Below, in pieces: positions 1 through 12,639 of a stretch of 64,000 nucleotides of DNA. This DNA comes from Plasmopara viticola (Eukaryota; Oomycota; Peronosporomycetes; Peronosporales; Peronosporaceae). A program made the position numbers and the translations under genes. The stretch spans positions 62,001 through 126,000 of the forward strand of contig MBPM02000066.1 in NCBI GenBank assembly GCA_001695595.3, given 5' to 3'. The stretch's first letter is position 1, and every line of letters begins with the position of its first letter. The notes below the pieces were generated by a model that worked only from the letters and a program-made list of their open reading frames with translations, had not been told where the DNA came from and did not search any database.

Positions 1-43
1 GGCCGTATACAAAGTACTGTGTTGTGGATGGCAGCAAGGCAAG

Positions 44-872
44 ATGACTGTGACTAGCTTACCCAAAAAGTCGAAGAAGAAGATAACACAATCGCTGCAG
101 CTTGTCTACCCAGACGTCATTGCACCAAATAGAACAAAAACCAGTGGTGGGTCACGCTATGTGGTGACCTTCGTGGCCTATTATTCTAGACTTGTAATTG
201 TGCACTTTTTAAAGGCGAAGAGTGAAGTACTATCAAAGTTCATCGAGTAAAAAATGAGATGAAGCAACAGTATGAAACGACGGTCAAAGTCTTGTGTACT
301 GACAACGGTGGCGAATAGAAGAAAAAGCGCCTGACAGCGCTCTGTAAAAAGAATGGGATTGTGCATCAGACGACTGTGGTGTACAACCCGCAGCAAAATA
401 GCGTCGCGGAGCGCACCAATCGGATGATCGTGGAGAAAGCCAGAAGCATGACGCACTACAAATGTGTAGCTTCGAATTGGGGGCCAAAGCCGTGAACACG
501 GCAATGTACACAATCAATTTGAGCACCAACAAAAACAACAAGACGATGGTCCGCTTCGAGTTGTGCCTCAAAGTGAAATCACATCTAAAGCATTTGCGCG
601 TATTCGGGTCGTTAGGATATGCTCATGTCGATGATTCCAAGCGCACGAAGTTCGATGCGAAGAGCTATCGCTACATGCTGCTAGGATATGTATCCAACAC
701 GAAGGAGTACAAGGTACTCGATCTTGAGACGAACACTGTCAAAGCTAGTCAAACAGTCGTACTTGATGAATGGGAAAAAGGCGGCATATATGAAGACAAC
801 AGAGACAGAGCAGTCACGACAACACTGGTGATCAAGATGAGGTGGTGGGCTGGGTACCTAATGTGTCGATGA
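44..872 (+). pseudogene. Copia integrase relic
   Basis: The first open stretch (44-250) gives an integrase core strand ending in the tract TSGGSRYVVTFVAYYSR, which matches the Copia pattern in which the retroelement DDE integrase sits next to a conserved Y-x-SR. The frame is then lost, but the next conserved tract, CTDNGGE, is readable around 295-315. NPQQNSVAER follows around 388-420, containing the Q-N and E-R residues around the third catalytic acid. The open stretch 462-872 holds the C-terminal part, with HLRVFGSLGYAHV, the DAKSYRYMLLGY tract and a V-LDEW ending, as in the integrase C-terminal domain of Copia elements. Frame changes at about 250 and 440 and internal stops show it is dead. 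The family assignment is firm; the exact ends are not. Confidence 0.85.
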
Positions 873-1419
873 AGATGTGTTGATGGAAGAAGATCCGGCC
901 GGTGACGATGTTAAGATGAGCACACCGAATAATAGCCATAAATTAGTTGGCACTGAACCACGTGGATATGCGAATATCACGAACATACCCCGACACGAGG
1001 AGAATCTGCAAGAGATCCTACAAGGACCTTGCCATCAAGAAATCTGCTATAACGACCAAGTCGACTTCAAAGTGTTGGTTTTCTGACCTGATGTCACACG
1101 TAGGAGCCACGCTGACTTCCAACGATATGTTCTTGCTGACGTGATCGGTGAAGAGATGGACCTGTGCAACGAGAGAACGTTAGAGATCCACCAAAGATTG
1201 AACGACCAAACACACTCATGACCGAAGATGGTGTGAAGGACAATAACGGAGGTGAAATCGTTGTGTACGATGAAAACGACAACAGTGGGGTAAGGACAAT
1301 GAAAGACCAATCAAACATTCACGACTGGAGAGTGATACGGCTTTGATGGCAGAGGTTGCCATGGCAGCACGAGTTCTTCCACAATCGTAGGGAGATGCGC
1401 TGAACGGGCCTGAGAGCCA

Positions 1420-2330
1420 CCTTTGAAGACAAGCACTTTAGAAAGAAATCGAGGCACACGAGCGAAACAAGACATGAACACCCGTCAATCGCCAACCCGG
1501 AATGGAGACTGTTGGCTGGTAGTGGGTCTGGGCAAAAGAGACTGGTGGACGATACAAAGCACAATTAGTGACACAAGGGCTCCTACAGATATTCAGTGTA
1601 GATTTCTTCGAGTCATATGCAGCAGTAGCCAACCTGAACTCTGTTAGAGTACTATTATCAGTGTGTCGTGCGCAATATATAAATTATAGACCAGTTGATG
1701 TCGACACTACTTATCTCAACTTAGACCTTGATAATGAGGTGTTCATTGAGCAATTGAAGGGAATGAACATCAAGAGAGGATAAATTATCAAGCTCAATCC
1801 TGCACTGTACGGACTGAAGCAAGCTACAAGCGCATGAGACAAAACCATTTTAAATGCATTGCTGGGGATGTACTTCGTCGCAAGTGGTGGTCTACATGAA
1901 GAAAGACAATGACATTTAGGCGTATGCGTGTCTCTATGTTGATGATATGGTAGTGGCTGCGGAGCCACAAAGCATGATCCAGGAAATCGAGAGCGCAAAA
2001 GGTCAGCACTAACAAATAAAGATTATTGGTTCAGTCAAACGACTACTCGGCATGGATATCAACTACAACCGTAAGAAGCGAGAAATGTATATCTCACAAC
2101 AAAATTTCATCCCTGAGACCACCGAGATGTTCCGCCAAGTACACACTCGCCCAACGGCCAGCCCATGTGACATAAGCACCGAGTTGTCAGGCGATGACAG
2201 CCCAAAGACGATTGCAAAGACAGAAGGCATTGGTCAGATCCTATACCGCCAACTACTTGGATGGCTGATGTTCGTTGTAACAACCGCAAGACCTGACAAA
2301 TCGTTTACATTGAGTGGGTGGGACATTTAG
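1420..2330 (+). pseudogene. Copia reverse transcriptase relic (RVT_2 type)
   Basis: The reverse transcriptase N-terminus is recognisable near 1440 as an EIEAHERNKT-like tract. The palm follows at 1610-1760 with SYAAVANLNSVRVLLSV, then a V-DVDTTYLNLDLD tract where functional Copia elements have DVKTAFLNG, then EVFIEQ. The L-PALYGLKQA tract is at about 1795-1825. The catalytic YVDD appears at about 1935-1950 in the tract CLYVDDMVVAA, so the active-site aspartates survive although the surrounding frame does not. The open stretch 2052-2330 continues into the connection region (PCD, GQILYRQLLGWLMFV, ARPDKSF). There are at least four frameshifts or stops, and it cannot be translated as one product. 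Confidence 0.85.
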
Positions 2331-2439
2331 CTGCCAATCCAGTCACGCAACAGTGGGAGGCACTCGTTAATTTTCTGCGCTACCTCCTTACAACGAGTAA
2401 CCTTGGGTTACACTACAATTGTCAACGCATTTATCAACA

Positions 2440-2856
2440 GCTCACTGCGTATATCAAAGCCTATTGGGGAAGTATCTTAGATAATTAGCGCTCGGTGTCT
2501 GGTGTCTTTTTGATACTCCAAATCGAAGTATCAGCGCACTGTAGCGTTGAGTACGTCCGGAACCGAGAAATATGGCATTGAGTTCATGCACTAAAGAAGT
2601 GCTGTGGGCGCATATGATAATGTCAGACCTTGGATACGCACAGAATGTCCTCACTGTCATCTATGAAGACAACCAAGGAACGATCGCACTCGCCACGATC
2701 AATGGATACCACGCACGCACGATATATGTGGATATTCGCCACCACTTAATCCGAGAGAAGGCCACATCAGGTGGGATCAAGGTGGCATACAAGGAAACGC
2801 AGATTCAACTGGCTGACATCCTGACGAAGGCACTCAGCACCAAGCGAAGCGAGTAA
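2440..2856 (+). pseudogene. Copia RNase H relic
   Basis: The open stretch 2572-2856 gives MALSSCTKEVLWAHMIMSDL, then a V-YEDNQGTIALA tract, HARTIYVDIRHHLIRE, and a terminal QLADILTKALS. These are the standard C-terminal motifs of Copia RNase H: the E in a TKE-x-LW helix, the D of DNQG, the VDIRHHxIRE helix and the ADILTKAL tail. The first catalytic region upstream (2440-2570) has lost its frame. Loss of the N-terminal portion makes activity unlikely. It marks the 3' end of the internal domain of the element. Confidence 0.88.
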
Positions 2857-2916
2857 CTTCGTACCGGCATGAACATCACAGCAAGCAAGTCAAGGAAGCA
2901 ACAACAGTGAGTGAGG

Positions 2917-3120
2917 TGTTGGAAGAGCACTGCCGTTGGTCCGTCACTTGGTGGTCATCACTGATCATGGGTTGACGACGACCAAGGACGAAACATCTGA
3001 TCAGACACGATGGAATATGAATGATTTACAACAGACAAGCGAAGCTACTCTAGCTTTATGAACCCCGAATGGGAGACCAAGATAAACAAGGGTCAATAGT
3101 TCCAGGGAAATAACAGTGTG
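2917..3120 (+). other. Possible remnant of a Copia 3' LTR
   Basis: Sixty bases after the RNase H stop a purine-rich run (about 2905-2916) is followed by TGTTGGAAGAGC at 2917. This is where a polypurine tract and the TG start of a 3' LTR are expected. The right end cannot be defined, because an LWY-gene relic begins close to 3,120. No matching 5' LTR is present in the window to confirm it. Confidence 0.35.
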
Positions 3121-5010
3121 CTTATGTATAATTGAATCTACCTTCTAGTTTTCCAACTCAAAACATTTTTTCGTCGACCAGCTCCAGCGACAAAGCATAG
3201 TAAATTTTTCTTCATTAAATAAATCTTCCAACCTTACTATATATCCACATCGATACCTATAAATTTTTGTAGATCAATTACATCCTTTAGATTATTGTAT
3301 ATCAGGACTCACTTTTGTTATGAAAATTATTCTTGTAGTCGATCGTCTCTACTTTTAAGTTATGGCGTCTGCGTAATGAAATTTGGCTGAGAGTTTAACA
3401 CTTTCAGTAGCTGATAAAATACCAAGCGTTTCGTCAAGAACTTGCTCTTTGATTTTGTTAGCCGATCGGTTTAACCTCCAGCAACACTTTTGTCGGACTC
3501 TCGCAAACCATATACAAAAATATAATAGCGGCTAAAGCTCTTGAATACCCTTTTCAAGCCTTAGCGACCTAAGAGCTTACGCCTTAGCTTGATTGACATC
3601 CTCAAGCATTTCAGCAAAAGCTGATTTATTTGTCGAGCTTTGCTTGTTCAAGTACCATGGATGCAGTGTTGCCTTTCAAACAGGCGGTCCGAACAGTGAG
3701 CACGTTTACTTAATCAGTGGATCGGTTCCGATCAAAAATTTTCGAAGAGTTGATATATTAAGTTATGCTCCTTCTTTTCAATCTGTTTTAGCTCATTTTG
3801 CGAAAGAAGAAGGGCTTTAGTCATGTTATACCTTGTACATGCGCCTCAAAGCCACTTTTTTTGGCATTTTAAGTCTAAAAATATGCGAGCCGTGTGGCGA
3901 CATCGTCCATCTAAAAGCAGCGCCCGAATACTATGCTTTGCGGTGGTTAAAATTTGTGTTTATATGTATGTGTCTTGGAAATCTAGATCGACGTCGTTGA
4001 AGAAAGGTGACAGTAGCGTGATTTTGCGTATTACTCGATATATATGCCACAATAATTTATCGTCGTTGACAGCAAAACAAGACCTATTGTTTGATGTAAT
4101 ATAGCTCAAACATATTACTCAGCGTTATTTCAGCCAGCATTTTGCTGGTTTGTAACTGGTTTTGCCGTGGCTCTTGTAGTTGAGATTCATCGGGCTGCTT
4201 CAATATCATTGACACCTTCCAATTGCAATAAACAGTGTTGAGTACGGCAAGCAAACTTAATCCTCCGTCGATTTCTTTTTTAGTCGTTATTTGGTAAGTA
4301 AAGTAGTAGAGTTGACCCAAATCTTAGGATTTCAACTTCGAGGCTATCGGTGAAAATGCAATCTTTTAATTGACAAATTTGCCGTACTAGCCGCTATACT
4401 TTGCTAGTAATATAACAAAAAGTGTGTTTTACCCTTGTCCGGAGCATAAAATGATCATCACATGCCATTATACAACTAGTTAAGCCACAAAACGTAATGG
4501 CTTGCAGTCATTTGCATCGTCCTTATTTTATAGCGCTGCCTTTGTGACAGGCAAGGTCAGCTCGTCTTCAATAATTTATTTTATAATGTCGAACTCGACA
4601 AAAAGTAATTACCGCAGGTGATGTTTGTCGGATGCGTCAAAGAACTTAGGACAACCAAAAAAAGGGGTATGGTTCCGAGCCGATCGGCGACTTCTTTCAG
4701 CGTCTATTTTGTGCTTACATTGGGTTGAGTGGCTCGACTTAGACGAGATCGATGGAAAGAAAAATGTCAGAGTGAGGACTGTCTGATACAAAATACTTGG
4801 GTGAAGAGGTTTCTCAGGTAAATGTCCAGCTTTTGGCGCAGCATTCAACGCGTAAGAGCTCAAACGCCACGCGCATATGGTCATCAATGATTAAAGTCAT
4901 TATAGTGACTTTAAATACATTTGATTGGAGGATCAAAATTAATTTTATGATCTTGAAAAACTTATTCAGTGATCGGAACCAATAACTCACGATTTTAGCT
5001 GAGAAAAACA
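3120..5010 (-). pseudogene. Eroded LWY-repeat effector relic A (C-terminal half, antisense)
   Basis: This block follows the minus-strand pseudogene at 45.1-51.8 kb in the same order, starting at its C-terminal end. A tract with ACCAGCTCC...ACAAAGCATAGTA at 3,178-3,205 matches 45,257-45,280. A GGCGTCTGCGT tract at about 3,364 matches the position coding for DADV. A GCAAGCAAACTTAAT-CTCCGTCG tract near 4,250 matches the recurring coding for the SLLAAL motif. The stretch 4,500-4,660 follows the coding of the A-TPEYLDDAKRLE tract. No reading frame longer than about 90 codons survives and stops are frequent. It is inferred to be an old duplicate of the large effector gene. Boundaries are approximate. 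Confidence 0.65.
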
Positions 5011-8000
5011 TCTATTTTGGTGGTGCGAAGGGCCTTTTTAACTCTTGAGTTTCTCAGAAGTTGTTTTTTATGATCTCCAAAACACTATTTATCTATCTCG
5101 TTTGATGGGTATAACGTTCTGATATTTGTCGATGAAAAACGCTTTGCACCCGCGGAACATGGTGACAAAATACACCTTATTGAGGCAATATCAGCAAGCG
5201 CCAGAATTCTTTTGTCTCAAAGGGAAAAAAGGATCAATGCTGACTATATAATGAGGCGCCTTTGTTGAAAGTTTTTAGCACATTGGGCGACCCCGACCTT
5301 TCTTTCCATCATAAATGTCTTTAATGATTGCAATGTACCTAATTCTGACTTTTAGTATAGGGTCTATGTATTGGCTCTATTAAGACTGTATAGTGAGTAG
5401 ACACAATGGTCATCAATCATGCGACATATTTTGCAAAGCATTAATGTACATAATGCTTAAATAGCATGTCCCTGCTACGTCACAATTCGAGAATATTGAT
5501 ACTTTATATAAGTTGAAAAAGATTTGTACGATACTGTCAGTAGCGTTAAATCTTGAGCCAATTTCGATCCAGCCAATTATTTAAATATAAACCCACTTCA
5601 TTGGCCTATATCATGGGTGCTCAAATAAGCGTTGCATCTGAGCTCTTATCCCTCATGGGCCGACACAAAAATTGAACACTCTCCTAGTACACTTCTTTAT
5701 CGAAGCACGTTGTGTCGGCCAGATTTTATTCGAGGACTCTTGCAATTGTCGAGGTTGCGGAGTTTGAGCTGCTTGGTATAAGGTGAGCAAAAAAATGGTG
5801 CTGGAAGTAGTCGCTGAGTTGGTGTAACTTGGATCCAAACCTCGCACTTTACCTTCAATCGTACCAAGTTCTAAAATTTATCCAGCAAACATCACCAAGA
5901 TAATTTTTTCGATCAATTTGGAGGTTTTTGATCGAAATACTAACGTAACCACTGCCTACATTGCTTGCATACTAGTAGATCAAGAAGCTAGTCGCTCGGC
6001 CAAGACAAAGCCTACCAGCGATATACCTTAACGCTTTAAACTGCACCAACAATTGCGCATTACTGCAGCTAGCTGGAAATAGTCATAAGACAGTTATGTT
6101 GCTTCAGTTTAGACTTCCTTACGATACAAATTCGTCCATAAGTGCCTAATAAGATTTGAATTACGCACTGATGAAGTCTCGTCCATCTCTCTCGGATTTA
6201 AGCTCTGTTGTCTGATCCGACCATGGATTGGCCACAAACTATGATACAATGTTAGTTTTTTTTTGCAAATACACATTTGCATTAAATCTGGTTGCCAAGC
6301 TTGATGTGCTTGCCGCAAACGTTTTGACCAGGCCTAACTACATATTGGTCTAAATCCGCATGAATAAAAGCTCCGTCGATAATCAAAATCGCCTCGCACG
6401 CCTATCTGCAAACCACCGAAGCGACATAGTCGAGCTGCTTATCCTTCGTCACAGTTGAATTTGTATCAATGTGAGCGAGCAGATAACTTAATTTACTATA
6501 GAATAAATCTGAAAGATCTAGCTGGATCCTTTTTTTTGAGCGACGAATGAAAAACTGAAGTGCTTAGCACTTCCGATACCTATTAATTGTCATTAAGGGT
6601 AAAGAGATCGTTTGTCTCAGTCTTCAGCGGCCCTCCATGTGCAGTCGGCGAATATTTAGGGAGCTCCGAAATCTGGCAGAGGGTCAAATGCGAGACTTAC
6701 ACGTCGATAATTTTTCAATCCTGTCTATACCGGCGGTTTACCATAAGTTTACATGCCTCAATTTTAGCTGTAGTCTTCGAGCCATAGAGACAACGCGGAT
6801 ATGGTAGTATTTGTGTGACACCTGCGTTAAATAATACTTTGAGTGCTCTATTCTTACTTTCTCCAACCGGAAAAGAAACAGTAAGACTATTTATAGGCAC
6901 TGTAGCTAGAATTATAGTCATCCATGCACAAGAGTGATGGACAGGGAACCGCGGCTTACAGCTCAGCTTTAGGCAAGTTCTGTTCCACATATACGGAGCC
7001 CTCTTGCTGATGTCGTAAGGGAAATATCCTCAATTAGATGGTCATACAAAGTGGTCAACTGAGTGCTAGAAGATAGACTTCGTTGAGGCGACACATTCGT
7101 GAGCTAGTAGTTTTTCTCTGGTAAAGTTTTTACTCAATCTTGCGATTCCTGCTTTTACGGAATTTACACTTTTCTATATCTAAGGCGTACAAGGTTCCAC
7201 TCACATTTTGAAGTTCAAATGCTTTGGATATATATGGCAGGGAATCGTTTTGAATTTTTTTTTCACATCTCGACTTTTAAGCTTTTATATTAATAAAAAA
7301 CAATTTAATGACCCAAACATCCAAACTAGCATAAATAGCCACGCAAGGATGCACGGCATTGGCTAATAATGAAAAGAAGGTCTTTCGGGATGCGATGGTC
7401 CGCTAATAACAAACGAAATAGTGTTCGGATTAAAGCAAAAGAATAGATCCTTATTACTCTTAACAAAAAAACATCAATATTTAAGCACTTAAAGACTACC
7501 GCTAAAGAAAGTAAGCTTAATAATTAAAACCATAGTAAGGTGTCGTTGTATCGGACGTTTCACGGGCTAGAAATTACAGGTCGGGACCTACCATCGGCTT
7601 TTTGAAAATATGTCGACCAACCAAAACTTAATGTGGAACATCGTAAGATTTGTTACGAGCCATGCAAAAAAAATTGCTAGCATTTTCTTAAGTGCTGTTC
7701 GCGTGCTTGGTTTCAATCTTAAGGCAAGTACGGCTATCGCCATTTTTGCTATAAGGCTTAAAGACCGAAGATCTATAAGATAGTGGGCCTCAAGTGACAG
7801 GTTTTGCCCGGGCTTACAAAGGTAGGGAGTTCCTGACCAACACAATTGGTAACCCAAAGCTGAGGCGTTCAGCTTTGGATCCAGCTCTAAAGCTTATGGG
7901 ACACATGAATGAAATAGTTCATTTCCTTGGAGCCTCAAGGGTCCGGCGTCTGACTACTAGAGCCAGGACCAAAATCTAAAATGCGTACACATTGTATCGC

Positions 8001-9950
8001 CCACGAGCTGATCCTTATGCAAGATCTACCGGAAACACCTCCTTCCCCGTCGCTCCATGACAACTAAAGCCTGTTACTCTTTAGTGTAATATGCTTCAAG
8101 AATAAATAGAACTTTCACGGGTACCTAAGCTTTTTATGCTAGTCTCCTTGGAAACTGTTTAAACGGCTCCGGCATGACAAATGAGTGTAATTGCTTTGTG
8201 AATTGGTAAGCCGCGGGAAGCTGCTCGGACGGTGGAGTATAAGAATTTGACCATTATCGTGCAAGACACTTACGCTGTTTGAGTCTAGCTTGGCATTATG
8301 CAGAAATCAAGATATATCGAAGGTAAGCTGTCTTTGACGCACCGCCACTTTGTCCTCAAGGACGCAACATATTCCTTTCAGTGTATTTATATTTCAAGCT
8401 TCGATATCCTGGAGGTTCATCTGATTCCAGACAAGAGTTTTTTACTGTATGTGGGGGTAGCATTGCTGTGGACTTTTTATATTAGCATACGACCAAGTGC
8501 GACCCGCCCTTGTCTCCTGTCTTCATTCAAAGCCAAATGAATTTCTAAACTAATTTGATGCGGCGATAAAAGCACGCGCAGAGCTACCGTATGGTCGCAT
8601 AAATACGTTTATAAATAAAGTTTTCTTCGTACACGCGAGAGCCTTTGCGAAGAGCAAAGCTAGCAGATAAGTGTAATTGCTATTTGTTGACATGACTTGC
8701 ATTGCCCGAGTAATGCCGAATCAGATTATTACAACCTAAGCGACAAGCCCATTGCCCAGAGAGCGTGTGACTTATCACAAATCAACGTATTGCGAAAGTG
8801 CTCCGCAGTGTATGAGTTTTTAGGCATCCCTCGCTGTGTTGGCTACTTCCATACCTACAGAGTGTGCCAAAATTGCATTATTTAACATCATTCTCATGTC
8901 CGTTGTGCCTTATTTTAAAAACTTCAAGATTTGAGTATTCTAGGATCCCTTCGGATCATGACCATTCATGCGTTAGGGGTGGTGCCTTCACTTCACCGCG
9001 TGAGTCTTACGATAAGTCTACTATTTCGGGTTATGCCATGACGGCGATGAGGTTTATTTGAAAGCCTAGTCGATTTCTTTGTAGCCGCTAGCAACCACAA
9101 GCTAGTCCTAGTAGTTCGGCCGATGAATGCTTCTACCTTTAAGACGACGGTTAGATATATTAAAAAGAAATCGTATGCAATTGCGCATTTTACCTACGCC
9201 GAATCACGACTCTGCGCAGATGGATAAGCTATGATAAGTCTCTGACCTTCGAACAGCGGCGTGTTCATATCGCACATACATATTCAAATAGTCATTCCTT
9301 GTCTCGCCAATCTTGCTCAATGCTACTGCTATTTTGCTACACTGATAATATTCACTTGATTTTTTGTATATGCACGATTAACGTGCAATCGATACAAACT
9401 TAGAGGTTTGCTGCTTCAGATGAACTCTCGTTCCAAAGCCCACGCGCAATAAATAAGTCGTATGTTTGAATGCAAAGGTGGGGCTGGTGAATGTCTCGGC
9501 TCTCTAAAAATTGTCAATACCTCGAGAATATTTATATAATATTTACCGCCTTAAAGTAGGTGACAGAACGAAAAAATTCTTTGATCTTGGTAGTGATAAG
9601 GATTTGAACCAGAAAATTTAATTGTGTTATCACGTGTCTGCCAAGATTGTGAAAAAAGAGCGAGACTCTCTTGGTTCTCAATAAAAGCCCTTTTTTTGTC
9701 ATTCGTGCTGCTCTCCCTATTCCTCTTAAGCATTACTTTATTGGGCGACATTTTTGAGCATCTTCTTAGCGATCCACCGGCTGAAAAACATTGTGCTATA
9801 CTACGCGTCAGACTTTACTTTTTGTTAAGTCTATCGAATGCGGCAGCTATTTTTCTCAAAATATGCGACAAATCACATCGGCCACCCATAGTAAGTCTAG
9901 ATGAGTGCCATCAGCGTCTAGCGCTAAACATTTCGGTCGTTTAAGACCAC
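5011..9950. other. AT-rich sequence without a recognisable gene
   Basis: All open stretches here are under 90 codons, none has a motif I recognise, and none is supported by a second copy in the window apart from a short match of about 4,790-4,950 (just before this block) to 59,200-59,340. The minus-strand stretch 7,588-7,857 and the plus-strand stretches 8,298-8,540 and 9,624-9,944 were looked at and not accepted as genes. The texture resembles the spacer between LWY-gene relics, so it may be relic sequence eroded beyond recognition. Confidence 0.5.
5658..5720. repeat. Perfect 11-bp inverted repeat with 41-base spacer
   Basis: GGCCGACACAA at 5,658-5,668 is the exact reverse complement of TTGTGTCGGCC at 5,710-5,720. 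It could form a stem-loop or be the termini of a very small element. No target-site duplication is evident. It may be chance in a region of this length. Confidence 0.5.
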
Positions 9951-10149
9951 AATCAAAGATACGCTATACTGATATATACTAAGCAATTTTAGGCAGACGG
10001 ACACTGTTTCACAAATCGGATGGCTCATATCGATATTGTTTCGCACCTCATTCATTCAAAAACAGATAACGATAAAGCAACTTATACGCGTGCATAGAAT
10101 GAATGTCGATATTGACAGTCGCTTTCCTTACGTATAAGCAATCGAAGAC

Positions 10150-10700
10150 TCCAAATGCAAACTCATGTATTGATTTTTGCTACGTTTTACGCTTATGCGT
10201 ACAGTTTTGATCCAATAACCCAATCAACCAAGAGAACGTACTTTACTTTTGACTCTTGCTTAGAAGGCGATACTGAGTCCACGGTACTTGATTCAGCCAA
10301 TCTCGACAAGAATATTCAAATCTTGCTGAGAGCGTGAGAAGGTCAATCGCAGTCCTGACTCATGACCAGGAAATCACGCACAGTGCTCTTAGTCGCTAGG
10401 TCTTGACAAGATGCATAAGGAGATTTAGCAGTAAAATCATTTGCGCGTCTTACCCGAATGAAGCAGTGAAGTTGCATGACATGTGACTCGAGCTTTCATG
10501 CCATCGACTTACTGGATACTGAAATCAGAAAGAAAGCGAGGTCTTGAAGAGGTGTTAAGTACTCAAAGCAATCCAAGCATTTTTTTTAACTTTTCGGAGC
10601 TAAACGTTCGTGACCTCGACGTCACAAAAATATGGGATTTTGAAATGGCTCAAGTGTGCTGACACTTTCTCAAGAAGTTCGAAAGTAACAAGTGAAGTCT
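10150..10700 (+). pseudogene. Eroded LWY-repeat effector relic (C-terminal part, sense)
   Basis: The open stretch 10,155-10,337 aligns without gaps to the ninth repeat of the intact gene (its residues about 1986-2045). It shares an IF-x3-Y-x2-A start, a Q-x2-KR tract and LEGDTESTVLDSANLDKN, against LDSDTASMVLEATKLDKE in the intact protein. Further along, TTGACAAGATGCATAAGGAG (about 10,404-10,423), GAATGAAGCAGTG (about 10,457-10,469) and ACTCGAGCTTTCATGCCATC (10,486-10,505) follow the coding of LDKMHEE, NEAV and ARAFVRS at 27,080-27,240 in order. The frame is broken several times. It is a duplicate fragment with no promoter or start. Confidence 0.75.
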
Positions 10701-11880
10701 CTCGCCAGAAGCCTGATGGTAATCACGCGTAGAAAGTAAATGTGGCGGGGATAGACAGGCCAAAAAAGGTGGTTGATTGAGTAAAAAAAGGTCTGTATCA
10801 GACTGCGAAGGAACATTGTCAAATAATATTCAAAGCGATTTACTTTAGTATGTTTGGACGGCATCATTTAGGAGCTATACGGCGATAAGGTGATTCTTTC
10901 ATCTTTACCCAAGAAGCTGGTATATAAACTTATATAGGTGGAGGACGATGATTGATTTTTTTACTTAATCACTTAATTGCCCGATGCATACGAGTTCTAT
11001 CATTTGTCTTATTAAATGTTTTCAGACTGGAGCCACGATGATGAGATACAAATAAACAATGTAATCATCCACAGGAGGCGGGATTTTAATATGAAGAGCA
11101 AATGCTCTATATGTTGAGGTGCTTTTTTGGTTTTCTGTGAGTACATATTGCGCGAGCCCAAATTGCGCATCTTTTTCTATTGAAGTGTCCAAAGATCCCG
11201 GTGTACCCTGAGTTTTGACGTGTATAGAATACACAGTTGCTGCTTCGCTCCATTTGACCGGATTCATAGTGCTGTATATGTTGTAGATACGTTCGCCGTC
11301 ATTTAAGCAATATATTTGCAGAAGTTGTGTACATAATGTTAGAAAGTTTTTACCTTATACTTTCTGTGCCATATACAAAATTTCACAATGCTAAATCTTA
11401 TGAACAGGCGCCAAACTTTGTTGTAATTTTTAAGTCATCATGTCACTCCAATGAAATGATACACAGTCACTTATTTGAGGAGCGCGTGGTCTTCGAAATT
11501 GCTAACCTAGGAGGCCGAGCTAAAAGGCGGACACTCACTTGGTACACTCCTTTGCCAAATTATTATGAATTTGTTTCGGACACTCTTGTTTCCACCGAGC
11601 TTGTTGACGTTAAGTATAGATGAAGATTAGAAAAACACAGGAGGAAGTCACCAGACATTTTAACAGCTTGGAGAACTTGCATTCTACTTTTTTTATGCCA
11701 ATCCATTGACATATACAGCAAGCATCATCTTTTAATCGATTAAGACGTAAAAATTCGCTGCGCGTACGTTAAGCGATAACAATTGTTGTCGAGGTAAAGT
11801 CAGAGAATTTGGACGAAATCAAAGACTGAACGCTATGCTATATCAACCGTGAATTAAACGGACAGGGAGAAGAAATGACA
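10701..11880. other. No recognisable gene
   Basis: The longest open stretches are 11,022-11,267 on minus and 11,327-11,623 on plus (98 codons). Neither has a recognisable domain, a signal peptide, or a paralogue elsewhere in the window. The 98-codon stretch is the best candidate for a small unknown gene here but lacks positive evidence. Confidence 0.5.
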
Positions 11881-12480
11881 GTGTTGCCAAAAAAGCTCGA
11901 ATTGTTATTTGGTGGCCGCGAGTACAGGATCATTTAAGAACATCGGATTCTACGACACATTATCTAGTAAACATCTTACAATTTCCACTTAAAAACTCAA
12001 AAAAATCTCGGAAGCCGGGTTAGAGCTTGCTGCTTTTTCTTCTCATATTCGCTGTATCGCATTCATCGCTTTTTCAGGCGATTGTAAGGCGTCGACGATG
12101 ATTTCAGCTACCAAAGCCGCGGCCAAATTGCTTGTAAACCGGCTAAAGTAGAGCTGTAAGAATGCTGAAGGCATCCAATTAGCTAAAGGTATTTAATTTC
12201 AAGGATTTGTTATATATAAGTGGGTATAGTCGTTGTTGTCTACAACAAACGTCTTTCCAACCCTCTTCAACATACTCTTTTCAACGATGTCGAGCGATCA
12301 TCGCATAGCGCAAGCAACGATGCGCAAAGCTTTGCAACATATGCTATTCGGAAACTTATGCAATAATTAGACGGATAGCTTTATTAGCCAAACTTGAGAA
12401 GTGGCAATCAAACGCATACAAAAGATTTTCAAAAAGACGGTCTCTTCCTTATACGTAAAATCATCAAAACGATAAAATGA
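11880..12480 (+). pseudogene. Eroded LWY-repeat effector relic (eighth repeat, sense)
   Basis: Bases 12,010-12,115 run parallel to 26,230-26,385 of the intact gene: a GAAGCCGGGTTAGAG start, TTGCTGCTTTTTCTTCTCATATTCGC, and GCGATTGTAAGGCGTCGACGATGATT (the coding for GDHKASMMI). Bases 12,250-12,370 then follow the coding for the LLNNV...KDVQN tract at 26,590-26,700. Stops occur in every frame. It lies directly beside an opposite-strand relic at 12,640, so at least one inversion or independent insertion is implied. Confidence 0.6.
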
Positions 12481-12639
12481 AGGATCATATCTCGATAGTT
12501 ACGACGTTTTAAAATCATTTGTGGATGCTAAATCGAGAGAGATCAATCTCTCTTTTCACCCCTTTGCTTAAAGGTAAAACTACTTGAAGCTGCCAGGCTC
12601 GACAAGAAATTCCTGACTCTCGCTGTGGAAGAAAGGTTG

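Larger units (their letters stand above)
1..2856 (+). mobile_element. Decayed Ty1/Copia LTR retrotransposon (pol region, 5' end outside window)
   Basis: The block reads, in order on the plus strand, as Copia integrase, reverse transcriptase and RNase H, but in several frames with many stops. The domain order integrase before reverse transcriptase is diagnostic of the Copia (Pseudoviridae) group. The protease and gag part, and any 5' LTR, would lie before base 1. No continuous polyprotein remains, so the element is not autonomous. The component relics are listed separately. Confidence 0.85.

Noticed and set aside
9624..9944. 106-codon plus-strand open stretch with hydrophobic parts
   Set aside because: It has a hydrophobic segment but no signal-peptide arrangement at its start, no family resemblance and no paralogue in the window.
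11327..11623. 98-codon plus-strand open stretch
   Set aside because: No motif, no leader block and no second copy. Length is within chance expectation for 64 kb.
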